NCBI RefSeq assembly: GCF_900091495.1
Contig: NZ_LT607413.1
Coordinates: 6,029,001-6,093,000, forward strand
DNA length: 64,000 bases
Direction of reading: 5' to 3'
Origin: Micromonospora echinospora
GTDB lineage: Bacteria > Actinomycetota > Actinomycetes > Mycobacteriales > Micromonosporaceae
Position numbers and translations under genes: made by a program
Part shown: positions 35,084 to 44,315 of the stretch, one piece after another
Layout of the letters: each line of letters opens with the position of its first letter
How positions within the stretch are numbered: the first letter of the stretch is position 1
Notes under the pieces: generated by a model
Database searches by the model: none
What the model saw: only the letters and a program-made list of their open reading frames with translations
Told to the model about the DNA's origin: nothing

Positions 35084-36226
35084 TCAGCCCTTGGCCAGGG
35101 CGCGGGAGATCACCAGCCGCTGGATCTGGTTGGTGCCCTCCACGATCTGGAGCACCTTGGCCTCCCGCATGAACCGCTCCACCGGGTGGTCGGCGACGTA
35201 CCCCGCGCCGCCGAGCACCTGGACCGCGTCGGTGGTGACCCGCATCGCCACGTCCGTGGCGAACAGTTTCGCCTTGGCCGCCTCGATCGAGTAGGGCCGG
35301 CCGGCGTCGCGCAGCCGGGCCGCCGCCAGGGTCAGCGCCCGGGCCGCCGAGATCTGGGTGGCCAGGTCCGCCAGCAGGAATCCGAGCCCCTGGAAGTCGA
35401 CGATCGCCCGGCCGAACTGCTGACGCTCGCGGGCGTAGCCGACCGCGTAGTCCAGTGCCCCCTGGGCCAGCCCCACCGCGCAGGCGGCGATGCCCAGCCG
35501 GCCCGAGTCCAGGGCCGACATCGCGATGGTGAAGCCGGTCCCCTCCCCGCCGACGAGACGGTCCGCCGGCACCCGCGCGTCGTCGAAGGCGATCTGCGCC
35601 ACCGGCGAGGAGCGCAGCCCCATGGTCCGCTCGACGGCCTGCGGCGTGATCCCCGGGGTTCCCGCGTCCGCCAGCAGGCAGGAGATGCCCTTCGGGCCCG
35701 CTCCCCCGGTGCGGCAGAAGACGTTGTAGAAGTCGGCGCTGTGCGCGTGGGTGATCCACGCCTTGGTGCCGGAGAGGACGTAGTCGTCGCCGTCGCGGGT
35801 CGCCCGGGTGGCCAGCGACGCCGCGTCCGACCCACCCTGCGGCTCGGAGAGACAGTACGCGCCGAGCAGTTCCCCGCCGAGCATGTCGGGCAGCCGCTTG
35901 CGCAGCTCGTCGCTGCCGTACTGGGCGACCGGGAAGCAGGCCAGCGTGTGCACGCTGACCGCCTCGGCCACCGCCAGCCAGCGGCTGGCCAGGATCTCCA
36001 GCACCTGGAGGTAGACCTCGTACGGCTGGGCGGCCCCGCCGTGCTCCTCGGGATAGGGCAGGCCGAGCAGGCCCGCCCGGCCGAGGGTGCGCAGCACCTC
36101 CCGGGGGAACTCGGCGCGCGCCTCGAAGTCGGCGGCCCGGGGCGCGAGTTCCCGGTCGGCGAGTTCGGTGGCGAGCGCCAGCAGGTCGTGGGCCTCGTCG
36201 GTGGGCAGGATCCGGTCGACAGTCAT
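35084..36226 (-). CDS. Acyl-CoA dehydrogenase
   Basis: This flavoprotein has exactly 380 residues: AYCLSEPQGGSDAASL (FAD/substrate loop), KAWITHAHSADFYNVF, ERQQFGRAIVDFQGLGFLLADL and the C-terminal VLQIVEGTNQIQRLVISRAL, in which the Glu of VEGT is the usual catalytic base. It oxidises an acyl-CoA to the enoyl-CoA and passes electrons to ETF. Chain-length preference cannot be read from sequence. ATG 36226 is chosen because the conserved N-terminal helix starts there; the longer open frame upstream runs antisense to other genes. Confidence 0.93.
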   Translation of the reverse strand: MTVDRILPTDEAHDLLALATELADRELAPRAADFEARAEFPREVLRTLGRAGLLGLPYPEEHGGAAQPYEVYLQVLEILASRWLAVAEAVSVHTLACFPVAQYGSDELRKRLPDMLGGELLGAYCLSEPQGGSDAASLATRATRDGDDYVLSGTKAWITHAHSADFYNVFCRTGGAGPKGISCLLADAGTPGITPQAVERTMGLRSSPVAQIAFDDARVPADRLVGGEGTGFTIAMSALDSGRLGIAACAVGLAQGALDYAVGYARERQQFGRAIVDFQGLGFLLADLATQISAARALTLAAARLRDAGRPYSIEAAKAKLFATDVAMRVTTDAVQVLGGAGYVADHPVERFMREAKVLQIVEGTNQIQRLVISRALAKG

Positions 36227-36405
36227 CGTGCGGTGCGCTCCGTGGGGTGGGGGTGAACCGGTACGCGCCGACCGCTGGGCGGCCGGCGCGCGGGTCGCGG
36301 ACCAACGTGAGCGCCGAGCGCGCCCGACCCGTGCGGGGCCGGGACGCGGCGCGCGGTGGACCACCGGTTCGGTGGATCTCCCTCGCGCGCACCCACCCCG
36401 CCAGC

Positions 36406-37728
36406 TTAACGGTCGTTCGGGCCAGCCGGGTCGTGCGGTCGGGCGGCCGACTCCGGCACGGTGCCGGCCGGTCCGCCGTCCTTTGCCGCCACGTGGACCG
36501 GGGGTCCGGCGTACGCCCGGGCGACGGTGGCCCGGTCGAAGACCCGCCACGTCGACGCGGTGACCAGCACCGCCACCACGAACCCGACCCAGTACGGTGC
36601 GGTCAGCCCGAACCGCGCGGCCAGCGCCCCGCCGAGCAGCGCGCCGACGCAGTTGCCCCCGGCCGCGACGAACAGGTTCGCGCTGCCGACCCGACCCAGC
36701 AGCTCCGGCGGCGTCAGCCGCTGGCGCAGCGAACTGGCGACGATCCCCCACAGCGCCCCGTGCACCCCGAACAACGCCAGCGCCCCGCCGACGACGTACG
36801 CGTCGGACGACACGGCGAGCGTCAGGTGTAGCGCCACCTCGGTGAGCAGGCCGACCCGGATGGTCCAGGTCGCACCGACCGCCGCGATGAGCCGGTCGCC
36901 GACCAGCGCGCCGGCCAGGCTGCCGACGGCCATGCAGGTGAGCAGGACGCCGTAGCCGACCGAGCCGAGACCGAGCCGGTCCCGCGCGAGCAGGACCAGT
37001 AGCGCGAACGCGGCGGTGAGGGTGACGTTGAGCAGCCCGATCAGCACCGCCATGGTGCGCAGCAGCCGGTGCCCGGCCAGCCAGCGGAGCCCCTCGACGA
37101 GGTCCGTCCGGACCGATCGGGCGCCGGTGGTGGCGGGCTGCGGGCGGTACGTCCCGGCGATCCCGGCCAGCAGCACCGCGCTGACCGCGTACGTGGCGGC
37201 GTTGGCCAGGAACGGCACGCCCGCGGCCAGCACGAACAGCAGCCCGCCGAGCGGACCGGCGATCATTCCCTGGGCCACCGTCGTGCCGCCGGAGAGCCAG
37301 CCGTTGGCCCGTTCGAGCCGGTCCCGGGGCACCACCGCCGGGACCATCGCCTGGCTCGCCGAGCGGACCACGATCTCGCCGGTGTTCAGCAGGAACAACA
37401 CGGTGTAGAGCAGGGTCACCGTCACCAGGTCGGTGACGACGCTGAGACCGAGGAACGCCAGCGCGCCTACCCGCAGCCAGTCGACGACGATCATCAGCCG
37501 ACGCCGGTCGACCCGGTCGACCAGGACCCCACCGGGGAGCGCGAACAGCAGCCAGGGCAGCCACGCGACCGCGAACGCCCCGGACACCACCACCGGGTCT
37601 TCGGTAAGCGAGGCGACCAGCAGCGGCGCGGCGACCGTGCTCAGTCCACTGCCGAGTGCCGAGGTGGTCGCCGCCGCCCACAGTCGACCGAACCGTCCGT
37701 CGAGTCGTGCCCCCGCCCCACGCGTCAC
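36406..37728 (-). CDS. MFS exporter (EntS-like)
   Basis: This 440-residue membrane protein has 12 predicted helices and the MFS A-like loop GGVLVDRVDRRRLMIVVDWLR after helix 2, with FALLVLLARDRLGLGSVGYG in the second half. It resembles drug and siderophore exporters of the EntS/TIGR00900 type. It would export a small molecule using the proton gradient. The C-terminal tail of about 45 residues is cytoplasmic and Pro/Ala-rich. It is not obviously linked to a biosynthetic locus. Confidence 0.88.
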   Translation of the reverse strand: MTRGAGARLDGRFGRLWAAATTSALGSGLSTVAAPLLVASLTEDPVVVSGAFAVAWLPWLLFALPGGVLVDRVDRRRLMIVVDWLRVGALAFLGLSVVTDLVTVTLLYTVLFLLNTGEIVVRSASQAMVPAVVPRDRLERANGWLSGGTTVAQGMIAGPLGGLLFVLAAGVPFLANAATYAVSAVLLAGIAGTYRPQPATTGARSVRTDLVEGLRWLAGHRLLRTMAVLIGLLNVTLTAAFALLVLLARDRLGLGSVGYGVLLTCMAVGSLAGALVGDRLIAAVGATWTIRVGLLTEVALHLTLAVSSDAYVVGGALALFGVHGALWGIVASSLRQRLTPPELLGRVGSANLFVAAGGNCVGALLGGALAARFGLTAPYWVGFVVAVLVTASTWRVFDRATVARAYAGPPVHVAAKDGGPAGTVPESAARPHDPAGPNDR

Positions 37729-37818
37729 CGCGGAACGCTAGCAACGAGCCGCAGTGCCGGCCACGGCTTTTCGCCGCCGTCCGAGACAGATGGACGCGCC
37801 GCCTCTCACCGGCACCGG

Positions 37819-39906
37819 TCAGCGTGGTAACCGCGCCAGGCTCATCTCCCGACCGCCGCCTCCTGGCCGTGCGACGGTACCGATGGCATCGATGCGGCCC
37901 CACCGCCCTGGTATGTCGAGCAATTCGATCCGGCCGAACCGTTCGGGCACTGCCGGCGCGACCACCAGGTCCTCTTCGTACGGTTCGAGGCCGAGCAGCG
38001 TACGCACCAGCAGCAAGGGCGCCGCGGTGGCCAGGGCCTGCGGGCTGTTCGCCGCGGGATACTGGACGGGGTGCCCGGTCAGTTCGCGGTCGTAGCCGCC
38101 GAAGGCCTCCGGAAGGCGTCCCTGAAAATGCCGGGACGCGTCGATGATTCCCTCGGCGATGCGCCCGGCCTCGTGGTGGAAGCCGTAGCGGCGCAGGCCC
38201 CAGGCGATGAAGGCGTTGTCGAAGGGCCAGACAGTGCCGATGTGGTAGCCGAGTGGGTTGTACCGCCCCTCTCCCCGCGCGAGGGTGCGTACGCCCCAGC
38301 CGGAGAAGAGGCGGGGGCCGAGCAGGTGTTCGGCGATCCTCGCGGCTCGGGACTCGTCGACGATGCCGCTCCACAGGAGGTGGCCGACATTGGAGGAGAG
38401 GGCGTCGACCTGGCGGCCGTCGCCGTCGAGGGCGAGCGCGTAGTACTCACCGTCGTCGACCCAGAAGTCGCGGTTGAAACGGTCTTTGAGTTCGGCGGCC
38501 TCTCTTTCCAGCCGGTCGGCGTACGCGGGGTCGTGCCAGAAATGGCGGGCCAGTCGGGCGCCGCGGGTTTTGGCGTCGTAGGCGTAGCCCTGTAGTTCGC
38601 AGGTCGCCCGGGGCTGGCTCGGCAGCCGGCCGTCCCGGAACGAGATGGCGTTCGGGGACTCCTTCCAGCACTGGTTCTCCAGGCCATTGCGCTCGTTTCG
38701 GCGCTGGTACCAGACGTAGCCGTCGCCCATGATGTCGCCGTACTCGTCGATCCAGTGCAGGGCCGCGCGCGCCTCGTCCTCGAATTCGCGCACGAGCGCG
38801 GCGTCCCCCGTCCACCGCTCGTACTCGTCGAGCAGGATCACGTAGAGGGGGGTGCTGTCGGCAGCACCGAAATACTCCGACTGGGGGCGTTCCTCGAACG
38901 CGTCCAGCTCGCTGTAGCGGACCTCGCGCACGACCTTGCCCGGCTCCTCGTCGAGGAAGTCGTCGAGTACGGAGCCCTGGTCGATACCGAGCATCCGCAG
39001 GGTGTGGACGGCCAACTCCGGCGTGAACGGCAGCACCTGCAGGCTGGTGAGGATGGCGTCGCGGCCGGTGAGGGTCGCGTTCCACGGCAGCCCCGCCGCC
39101 GGCAACGGCACGGTCGGCAGCGTCAGCGGCGAGAACCGGAGCGCGGCGAGGTCGACCAGGCTGCGCTCGTAGGCCCGCTCCATCGGCTTCCAGTCGCAGC
39201 CCAGCTGCGGAGCCTTGTCGAGCCACTGACGCAGGTCGTCCTGCAGCCATGCGGCGTCGCGTCGCGGCCGACCGGGAGATATGTGCTCTCGCACATCCTG
39301 ACCGTCGGGGCGCAGCACCAGGCCCCGGACATGCAGCATGGTGGTCCACTGCCCGTGGGGTTCGATCCGGAAGCGGTAGGTCAACCCCTCTTCGTCGACC
39401 TGCGCCGGCTCAGTCGTGGAGATCACCGTCTCCCGCCGGAACTTCTCCCGCACGTAGCCGAGGTGCAGGCGCCCGTCGTCGACGTGCCGGTAGAGCCGAC
39501 CGGGTCTTACGCTCTCCTGTCCGACCGTCAGCGCCGAGACGAAGTCACCGGCAGCGTCCACGCGGACGGTGAAATCAGCCGGTTCCCCGGAATGGTTGAG
39601 CACCGTCAACCGCTCCTCGAAGCTGCTGCCGACCACCGACCGTTCCCGGATCACCGACACCTTGGCGTCCACGTAGTGCGTCGGGGCCCCGGGCACCAGG
39701 AAAAACCGCACCTCGAAGTACGACGGGTCGTCCACAGCCAGCGCGCTCACCCGTTCGCCGTTGACGGTCAGCCGCCACCGCGACAGGAACCGGGTGTCGA
39801 ACGAGAAGAACCCCAACGGGACGGCGGGGCCGGCGTCCATGTCGCCACTGCCGTCGCTCAGGACGAAGATGTTGCCGTCCAGGACTCTGACGAGGTCGCT
39901 CTTCAT
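37819..39906 (-). CDS. Glycogen-debranching-type amylo-1,6-glucosidase, copy A
   Basis: This 695-residue protein has an N-terminal GDE_N beta-domain (residues 1-200; SDGSGDMDAGPAVPLGFFSF, DTRFLSRWRLTVNG) and a C-terminal six-hairpin glycoside-hydrolase domain (LPWNATLTGRDAILTSL; ADSTPLYVILLDEYERW; YHIGTVWPFDNAFIAWGLRR). It is predicted to cleave alpha-1,6 or similar glucosidic bonds in the cytoplasm. Its start overlaps the SCP2-like stop as ATGA. Copy B (40857-42896) is a close paralogue in the opposite orientation with the same partner gene. Confidence 0.9.
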   Translation of the reverse strand: MKSDLVRVLDGNIFVLSDGSGDMDAGPAVPLGFFSFDTRFLSRWRLTVNGERVSALAVDDPSYFEVRFFLVPGAPTHYVDAKVSVIRERSVVGSSFEERLTVLNHSGEPADFTVRVDAAGDFVSALTVGQESVRPGRLYRHVDDGRLHLGYVREKFRRETVISTTEPAQVDEEGLTYRFRIEPHGQWTTMLHVRGLVLRPDGQDVREHISPGRPRRDAAWLQDDLRQWLDKAPQLGCDWKPMERAYERSLVDLAALRFSPLTLPTVPLPAAGLPWNATLTGRDAILTSLQVLPFTPELAVHTLRMLGIDQGSVLDDFLDEEPGKVVREVRYSELDAFEERPQSEYFGAADSTPLYVILLDEYERWTGDAALVREFEDEARAALHWIDEYGDIMGDGYVWYQRRNERNGLENQCWKESPNAISFRDGRLPSQPRATCELQGYAYDAKTRGARLARHFWHDPAYADRLEREAAELKDRFNRDFWVDDGEYYALALDGDGRQVDALSSNVGHLLWSGIVDESRAARIAEHLLGPRLFSGWGVRTLARGEGRYNPLGYHIGTVWPFDNAFIAWGLRRYGFHHEAGRIAEGIIDASRHFQGRLPEAFGGYDRELTGHPVQYPAANSPQALATAAPLLLVRTLLGLEPYEEDLVVAPAVPERFGRIELLDIPGRWGRIDAIGTVARPGGGGREMSLARLPR

Positions 39907-40280
39907 CCCTGCCTCCGACAGCTACGGGCGGCGAACCGCGGATGACGCGCGGCGCGCGGCGGCGCGAAGAGCCGCTCCAACAGGAGGATGAACCGGAACT
40001 GTCCTTCGGACGTTATGTCGTTCCGCAGCCACGCCGCGACCGGTTTGGCCTCGCCGCGTGCCATCCGGTCGAAGAACGCGCTGTCGGCGCGGACGACCGC
40101 GTCGGCGTCGCTGTTCTGCTGCGACACCCGGACGACCCCGCCGCGGATCTCCACCAACCAGTGGTCGACCCCGTGGTCACGCTCGAGGTCGAAGCGTATG
40201 GTGCCGTTCGTCTTCTTCAGCAGGCGTTCGTGGCCGCGTCGTTCGAGCGCCTCGAAGAAAGTCCTGGTCGCCTCCGACAT
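39903..40280 (-). CDS. SCP2-like small protein, copy A
   Basis: This 125-residue protein resembles the sterol-carrier-protein 2 fold: GTIRFDLERDHGVDHWLVEI, then ADAVVRADSAFFDRMARGEA and AWLRNDITSEGQFRF. The fold binds hydrophobic ligands, but no ligand is known for this subfamily. ATG 40280 is chosen for GGAAGG upstream and because it gives the same length as copy B. It is translationally coupled to the debranching-type glucosidase, an odd partnership that is repeated in mirror image. Confidence 0.82.
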   Translation of the reverse strand: MSEATRTFFEALERRGHERLLKKTNGTIRFDLERDHGVDHWLVEIRGGVVRVSQQNSDADAVVRADSAFFDRMARGEAKPVAAWLRNDITSEGQFRFILLLERLFAPPRAARHPRFAARSCRRQG

Positions 40281-40346
40281 GGGCACCACCTTCCCCAGAA
40301 TCCGCCGGACCACGGGCAGCATCACGTGGACCGGGGTGGGGCGGCC

Positions 40347-40413
40347 TCACCCGGAACGGATGAACCTGGCGGGCGTCCGCAGGCGGCACGGTGAATTCAC
40401 CCGCTGCGGGTGA
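40347..40413. promoter_or_regulatory. Operator-like palindromes in the SCP2/GDE divergent spacer
   Basis: TCACCCGCTGCGGGTGA (40397-40413) is a perfect 17-bp palindrome. TCACCCGGAACGGATGA (40347-40363) is its near-copy with one arm mismatch, centred 50 bp away, about five helical turns. GGTGAATTCACC (40390-40401) overlaps the first, so GGTGA half-sites are clustered. This suggests shared repression or activation of both mirrored operons. No regulator gene is adjacent. Confidence 0.55.
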
Positions 40414-40482
40414 GGCGGCATCACCCCGCCCCCCGTCACTGTGGTGGCACATCCGGGATCGGGAACCACGGAGGGGAAGCCC

Positions 40483-40860
40483 ATGTCGGATCCCATCACG
40501 AGCTTCTTCAAAGCGATCGGCCGAGGCGGCCACGTGGACATGCTTGAGGAGGCCACTGGGAGCATACGGTTCGACCTCACACACGAGCAGGGTGTCGACC
40601 GCTGGTTTGTGGCCATCGAACGGGGCGATATCCGCGTCTCTCGGGATGGAGGCAAGGCCGACTGTGTCTTCCATGGCAGCCGGGCGACCTTCGACCGGAT
40701 CTTGGCTGGCCAGTCACAGATGTACCCGGCATGGTTGCGCAACGAGATCACCACGGAGGGTGATGTCCGGCTGGCCCGCCTCTTCGTTCGGCTCATGCCC
40801 GCGCCGCCCGAAGCCCATCACCCTCGGGAATTCGGCCGGCAACGGGAACGTGCGGCATGA
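40483..40860 (+). CDS. SCP2-like small protein, copy B
   Basis: This 125-residue paralogue of the divergent copy A has GSIRFDLTHEQGVDRWFVAI, ADCVFHGSRATFDRILAG and AWLRNEITTEGDVRL, aligning without large gaps. ATG 40483 has GGAGGGG at good spacing. Its stop overlaps the start of the next gene as ATGA, exactly as in copy A. The function is unknown; ligand binding is inferred from the fold. Confidence 0.82.
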   Translation: MSDPITSFFKAIGRGGHVDMLEEATGSIRFDLTHEQGVDRWFVAIERGDIRVSRDGGKADCVFHGSRATFDRILAGQSQMYPAWLRNEITTEGDVRLARLFVRLMPAPPEAHHPREFGRQRERAA

Positions 40861-42896
40861 GCGACGGCCTCGTCCGGCTGCTGGACGGCAACACGTTCGT
40901 CGTCAGTGAGGAGACGGGCGACATCGGCCCGTCCCCCACCATCCCGACCGGGTTCTTCTCGTTCGACACCCGGTTCCTGTCGAAATGGATCCTGTTCATC
41001 AATGATCAGCGGGTCAACGCGCTCACCGTCGAGGAGGTCGAGTACTTCGAGAGCCGCATGGTCGTCGTCCCGACCCTCCCCGCTCCACTCGTCGACATCG
41101 GTGTTTCGGCCATTCGCGACCGCTCCATCGGCGGAAGCTTCACGGAGCAACTGACCGTGATCAACCACGAACCCAAGCCCGTCGACCTGCGGATCCGGAT
41201 CGACGTCGACAGCGACTTCGCCGACCTCTTCGAAATCAAGGACGTGCGGAACAAGAGCGGGACGTACTACACCCAGGTCGACGGCGGGCGCCTACGTCTC
41301 GGCTATCAGCGGGAAGCGTTCTGCCGGGAGACCCTGGTCTCGTCCACCGTGCCGGCCCGAGTCGACGAGCAGGGGCTGACATACCACGTTCGACTCGAAC
41401 CACACGGTCAATGGACCACCGACCTGCACGTGCAGGCGCTGGGCCTGGGCGGGCGCGACCTTCGGGAGAGCCTGGAGGGCAGACCCGGTCGATCCCGAGC
41501 GCAGATCCGGCAGGACCTGGCCGGCTGGCTCGCGCAGGCACCCCGCCTCACCTGCGACTCCCCCACGTTGGGAATGACCTACCGACGCAGCCTGGCCGAC
41601 CTCTCCGCGCTACTTTACGCACCGCTGACCGCCGGCGGAAACGCCATCCCCGCCGCCGGCCTACCGTGGTTCATGGCGATCTTCGGCCGGGACAGCATCC
41701 TCACCAGCATCCAGGCACTGCCGTTCGCGCCCGACCTCGCCGCCACGACGCTACACCAGCTCACCGTGCGACAGGGGGCCGTCCTGCACGACTTCCGCGA
41801 GGAGGAGCCCGGGAAGATCCTCCACGAGCTGCGGTACGGGGAGACGACCGCATTCGAGGAACAGCCGCATTCGCCGTACTTCGGCAGCGCCGACTCCACG
41901 CCCCTCTACGTCATTTTGCTCGACGAGTACGAGCGGTGGACCGGCGACGCCGTCCTCGTCAACTCTCTCGAACGTTCCGCGAGAGCCGCCCTGCACTGGA
42001 TCGACGAGTACGGCGACATCATGGGTGACGGCTACGTCTGGTACCAGCGCCGCAACGAGCGGACCGGGCTGGAGAACCAGTGTTGGAAGGACTCCTGGGA
42101 CTCGATCTCGTTCCGGGACGGGCGGCTGGCCGGCCTGCCCCGGGCGACCTGCGAGCTACAGGGCTACGCGTACGACGCCAAGATCCGCGGTGCGCGGCTG
42201 GCCCGCGAATTCTGGCACGACCCCGCGTACGCCGACCGCCTCGAACGGGAAGCGGCCGAGCTCAAGGAACGCTTCAACAACGATTTCTGGGTCTCCGACG
42301 GCGAGTACTACGCACTCGCCCTCGACGGTGACGGGCACCAGGTCGACGCGCTCTCCTCGAACATCGGCCACCTGCTGTGGAGCGGCATCGTCGAGGAATC
42401 CCGGGCTGCGAAGGTCGCCGAACACCTGCTCGGCCCCGAGCTGTTCTCCGGGTGGGGGGTGCGAACGCTCGGCACCGGCGAGGGACGCTACAACCCGATC
42501 GGCTACCACGTCGGCACCGTCTGGCCGTTCGACAACTCGTTCATCGCCTGGGGGCTACGCCGCTACGGATTCCACCAGGAGGCCGGGCGCATCGCCGAAG
42601 GGATCATCGACGCCGCGGAGCACTTCGAGGGGCGGCTGCCCGAGGCGTTCGGCGGCTACGAGCGGACGCTGACCAGATACCCCGTGCTGTACCCCACGGC
42701 GTGCAGCCCGCAGGCGTGGTCGACCGGAACTCCCCTGTTGCTGTTGCGCACCATGCTCGGCATGGAGCCACGCGGCGAGCACCTGGTGACCAGACCGGCC
42801 GTGCCCCCGAGCATGGGTCGGATCGAACTGCTCCACATCCCCGGACGGTGGGGCAGGGCGGGTGCTCTCGGGCGCGGCCACGCAGACCGGCCCTGA
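40857..42896 (+). CDS. Glycogen-debranching-type amylo-1,6-glucosidase, copy B
   Basis: This 679-residue enzyme has the same two-domain layout as copy A: GDE_N domain (GFFSFDTRFLSKWILFINDQ) and a six-hairpin catalytic domain (AIFGRDSILTSIQALPF; STPLYVILLDEYERWTGDA; YHVGTVWPFDNSFIAWGLRR). Long stretches, especially residues 330-600, are nearly identical between the copies, so the duplication is either recent or kept alike by conversion. Likely substrates are alpha-1,6-branched glucans, but the small partner protein hints at a lipid-linked or glycolipid substrate (inference). Confidence 0.9.
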   Translation: MSDGLVRLLDGNTFVVSEETGDIGPSPTIPTGFFSFDTRFLSKWILFINDQRVNALTVEEVEYFESRMVVVPTLPAPLVDIGVSAIRDRSIGGSFTEQLTVINHEPKPVDLRIRIDVDSDFADLFEIKDVRNKSGTYYTQVDGGRLRLGYQREAFCRETLVSSTVPARVDEQGLTYHVRLEPHGQWTTDLHVQALGLGGRDLRESLEGRPGRSRAQIRQDLAGWLAQAPRLTCDSPTLGMTYRRSLADLSALLYAPLTAGGNAIPAAGLPWFMAIFGRDSILTSIQALPFAPDLAATTLHQLTVRQGAVLHDFREEEPGKILHELRYGETTAFEEQPHSPYFGSADSTPLYVILLDEYERWTGDAVLVNSLERSARAALHWIDEYGDIMGDGYVWYQRRNERTGLENQCWKDSWDSISFRDGRLAGLPRATCELQGYAYDAKIRGARLAREFWHDPAYADRLEREAAELKERFNNDFWVSDGEYYALALDGDGHQVDALSSNIGHLLWSGIVEESRAAKVAEHLLGPELFSGWGVRTLGTGEGRYNPIGYHVGTVWPFDNSFIAWGLRRYGFHQEAGRIAEGIIDAAEHFEGRLPEAFGGYERTLTRYPVLYPTACSPQAWSTGTPLLLLRTMLGMEPRGEHLVTRPAVPPSMGRIELLHIPGRWGRAGALGRGHADRP

Positions 42897-42942
42897 CGGA
42901 GATCGCCGGGCTGGGGCCGGCGTACTGCTCTCGGCGTTGCTG

Positions 42943-42983
42943 ACTGCGGCGGTGACCGCCCTCCCGAGGGTCACCGCCGCAGT
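42943..42983. terminator. Bidirectional terminator between GDE copy B and PL1 lyase
   Basis: Fifteen-base arms (42943-42957 and 42969-42983) pair perfectly around an 11-base loop, between two convergent genes. Confidence 0.8.
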
Positions 42984-43003
42984 TCAAGGACGCGAGACAA
43001 TGC

Positions 43004-44182
43004 CTACGGCGTCACGTTGACGACTCCGATGCCGGCGTTCTGTATGACCTGCGTTCTGGCGTTCGTCGGGCTGAGCGCGTCGTAGGCGTACGGCACCGTG
43101 AAATCAGTGGTCGACTTCAAGTGCTCGTTCGGCGTGTTCACGTAGACGTTGTCCACCAGGTTCCAGTACCCGGTCGCGTTGCTGCCGTAGAACCAGCCGA
43201 CCGGGCCGTGGATGTCGCCGGTGACCTCGTCGACCGCCCCGGTGCCGACGTTCTCGAAGTAGTTGCCCTCGACCAACACCTGCGCGCCCATCCGGGCGTT
43301 GATCGCGGTGTCGGCCACGTCCTGGAAGTAGTTGTTCAGCATGTGCACGTGCGAACGGCGGATGAGCGGGACGCGGGAGTTCACGTTCTGGAACCAGTTG
43401 TTCGCGTACGTGATGTAGTCGCCCGCCGAGCTCGCACTGTCGCCGCCGGCGGTCAGCCCGGTCTTCCACGAGTCGTGCAGGTGGTTCCACGAGACGGTGA
43501 CGTAGCGCGCGCCGTCCTTGATGTCGATCAGGCCGTCGTAGTAGTCCTTGTCGACGCCCTGGAACACGTTGTAGATCTCGTTGTGGTCGATCCAGACGTT
43601 GGAGCTGAGTTTCTGGACGGTGATCCCGTCCCGCTCACCGGTGTCGACGTGGTGGATCCTCAGGTTCCGGATCACGACGTTGTGGGAGTTGCGGAGGCTG
43701 AGCCCGACCCCGTCGAACTCGCCCTGCGTGCCCACCCCGAGGATGGAGACGTTCTCGACGTCGTTGACGTGCATCTTGGCGTCACTGAACTCGGACGACC
43801 TGATCGTCTGGTCGACATAGATGACCAGGCCCTCATTGGACGGCCGGTCGTCGTGTTCCTTGATCAGGTCGTACACCGCGTCACCCGGGTTCGAGTAACC
43901 GGCGCCGGGCCAGTACTCGCTGAGGGTGTACTCGTGGACCACCTCGGCCCCGAACCCGCCGGTGGTGCCACCGTTCATCGAGGCGTACCCGACCGGCTGC
44001 TCGGTCTGCGCGGGAGACGTCGGGCTCGCGCTCAGCGAACCGCTCTCCGGGTTGCCGCTGAGCGGTGTGGCAGCACTCGTCGACGGGGCGGACATGGTGA
44101 CGGCCACGACAGCCAGGGTGGTGAGCCCCGCTGCCAGGATGGCCGGGCGCCGGCGTTGCCGGGAGATGGCAAGCAATCTCAC
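43004..44182 (-). CDS. Secreted pectate lyase, PL1 family
   Basis: This 392-residue protein has a Sec signal peptide (RRRPAILAAGLTTLAVVAVT, cleavage near SAAT). The right-handed beta-helix shows SSNVWIDHNEIYNVF (WIDHN), DIKDGARYVTVSWNHLHDS and NSRVPLIRRSHVH, in which RxPxxR holds the catalytic arginine of PL1. It cleaves polygalacturonate by beta-elimination with calcium, outside the cell. GTG 44182 has AGGAAG upstream. It lies 133 bases downstream of the PL9 gene on the same strand; two 20-base direct repeats sit in the spacer. Confidence 0.92.
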   Translation of the reverse strand: MRLLAISRQRRRPAILAAGLTTLAVVAVTMSAPSTSAATPLSGNPESGSLSASPTSPAQTEQPVGYASMNGGTTGGFGAEVVHEYTLSEYWPGAGYSNPGDAVYDLIKEHDDRPSNEGLVIYVDQTIRSSEFSDAKMHVNDVENVSILGVGTQGEFDGVGLSLRNSHNVVIRNLRIHHVDTGERDGITVQKLSSNVWIDHNEIYNVFQGVDKDYYDGLIDIKDGARYVTVSWNHLHDSWKTGLTAGGDSASSAGDYITYANNWFQNVNSRVPLIRRSHVHMLNNYFQDVADTAINARMGAQVLVEGNYFENVGTGAVDEVTGDIHGPVGWFYGSNATGYWNLVDNVYVNTPNEHLKSTTDFTVPYAYDALSPTNARTQVIQNAGIGVVNVTP

Positions 44183-44198
44183 GGGTGGGCTTCCTTTC

Positions 44199-44243
44199 GG
44201 GGAAGGTACGTGCGGGAAACTCGGGGGAAGGTACGTGCGGGAA
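44199..44243. repeat. 20-bp direct repeat in the PL1 leader
   Basis: GGGGAAGGTACGTGCGGGAA occurs at 44199-44218 and again at 44224-44243, five bases apart, just upstream of the PL1 start. The 25-base period places both copies on a similar face of the helix. It may be an operator or a local slippage duplication. Confidence 0.6.
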
Positions 44244-44315
44244 CGAATCCGGCTCTCCCGGGCCGGACGGGCACCGTTCCGCAGAGCCCGTCCGGCCCGG
44301 CTCGGCCAGGAGCGG

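Noticed and set aside
35084..38374. Acyl-CoA dehydrogenase extended to 1096 residues
   Set aside because: The upstream 715 residues are low-complexity Arg-rich shadow of the MFS and debranching genes; the enzyme begins at 36226.
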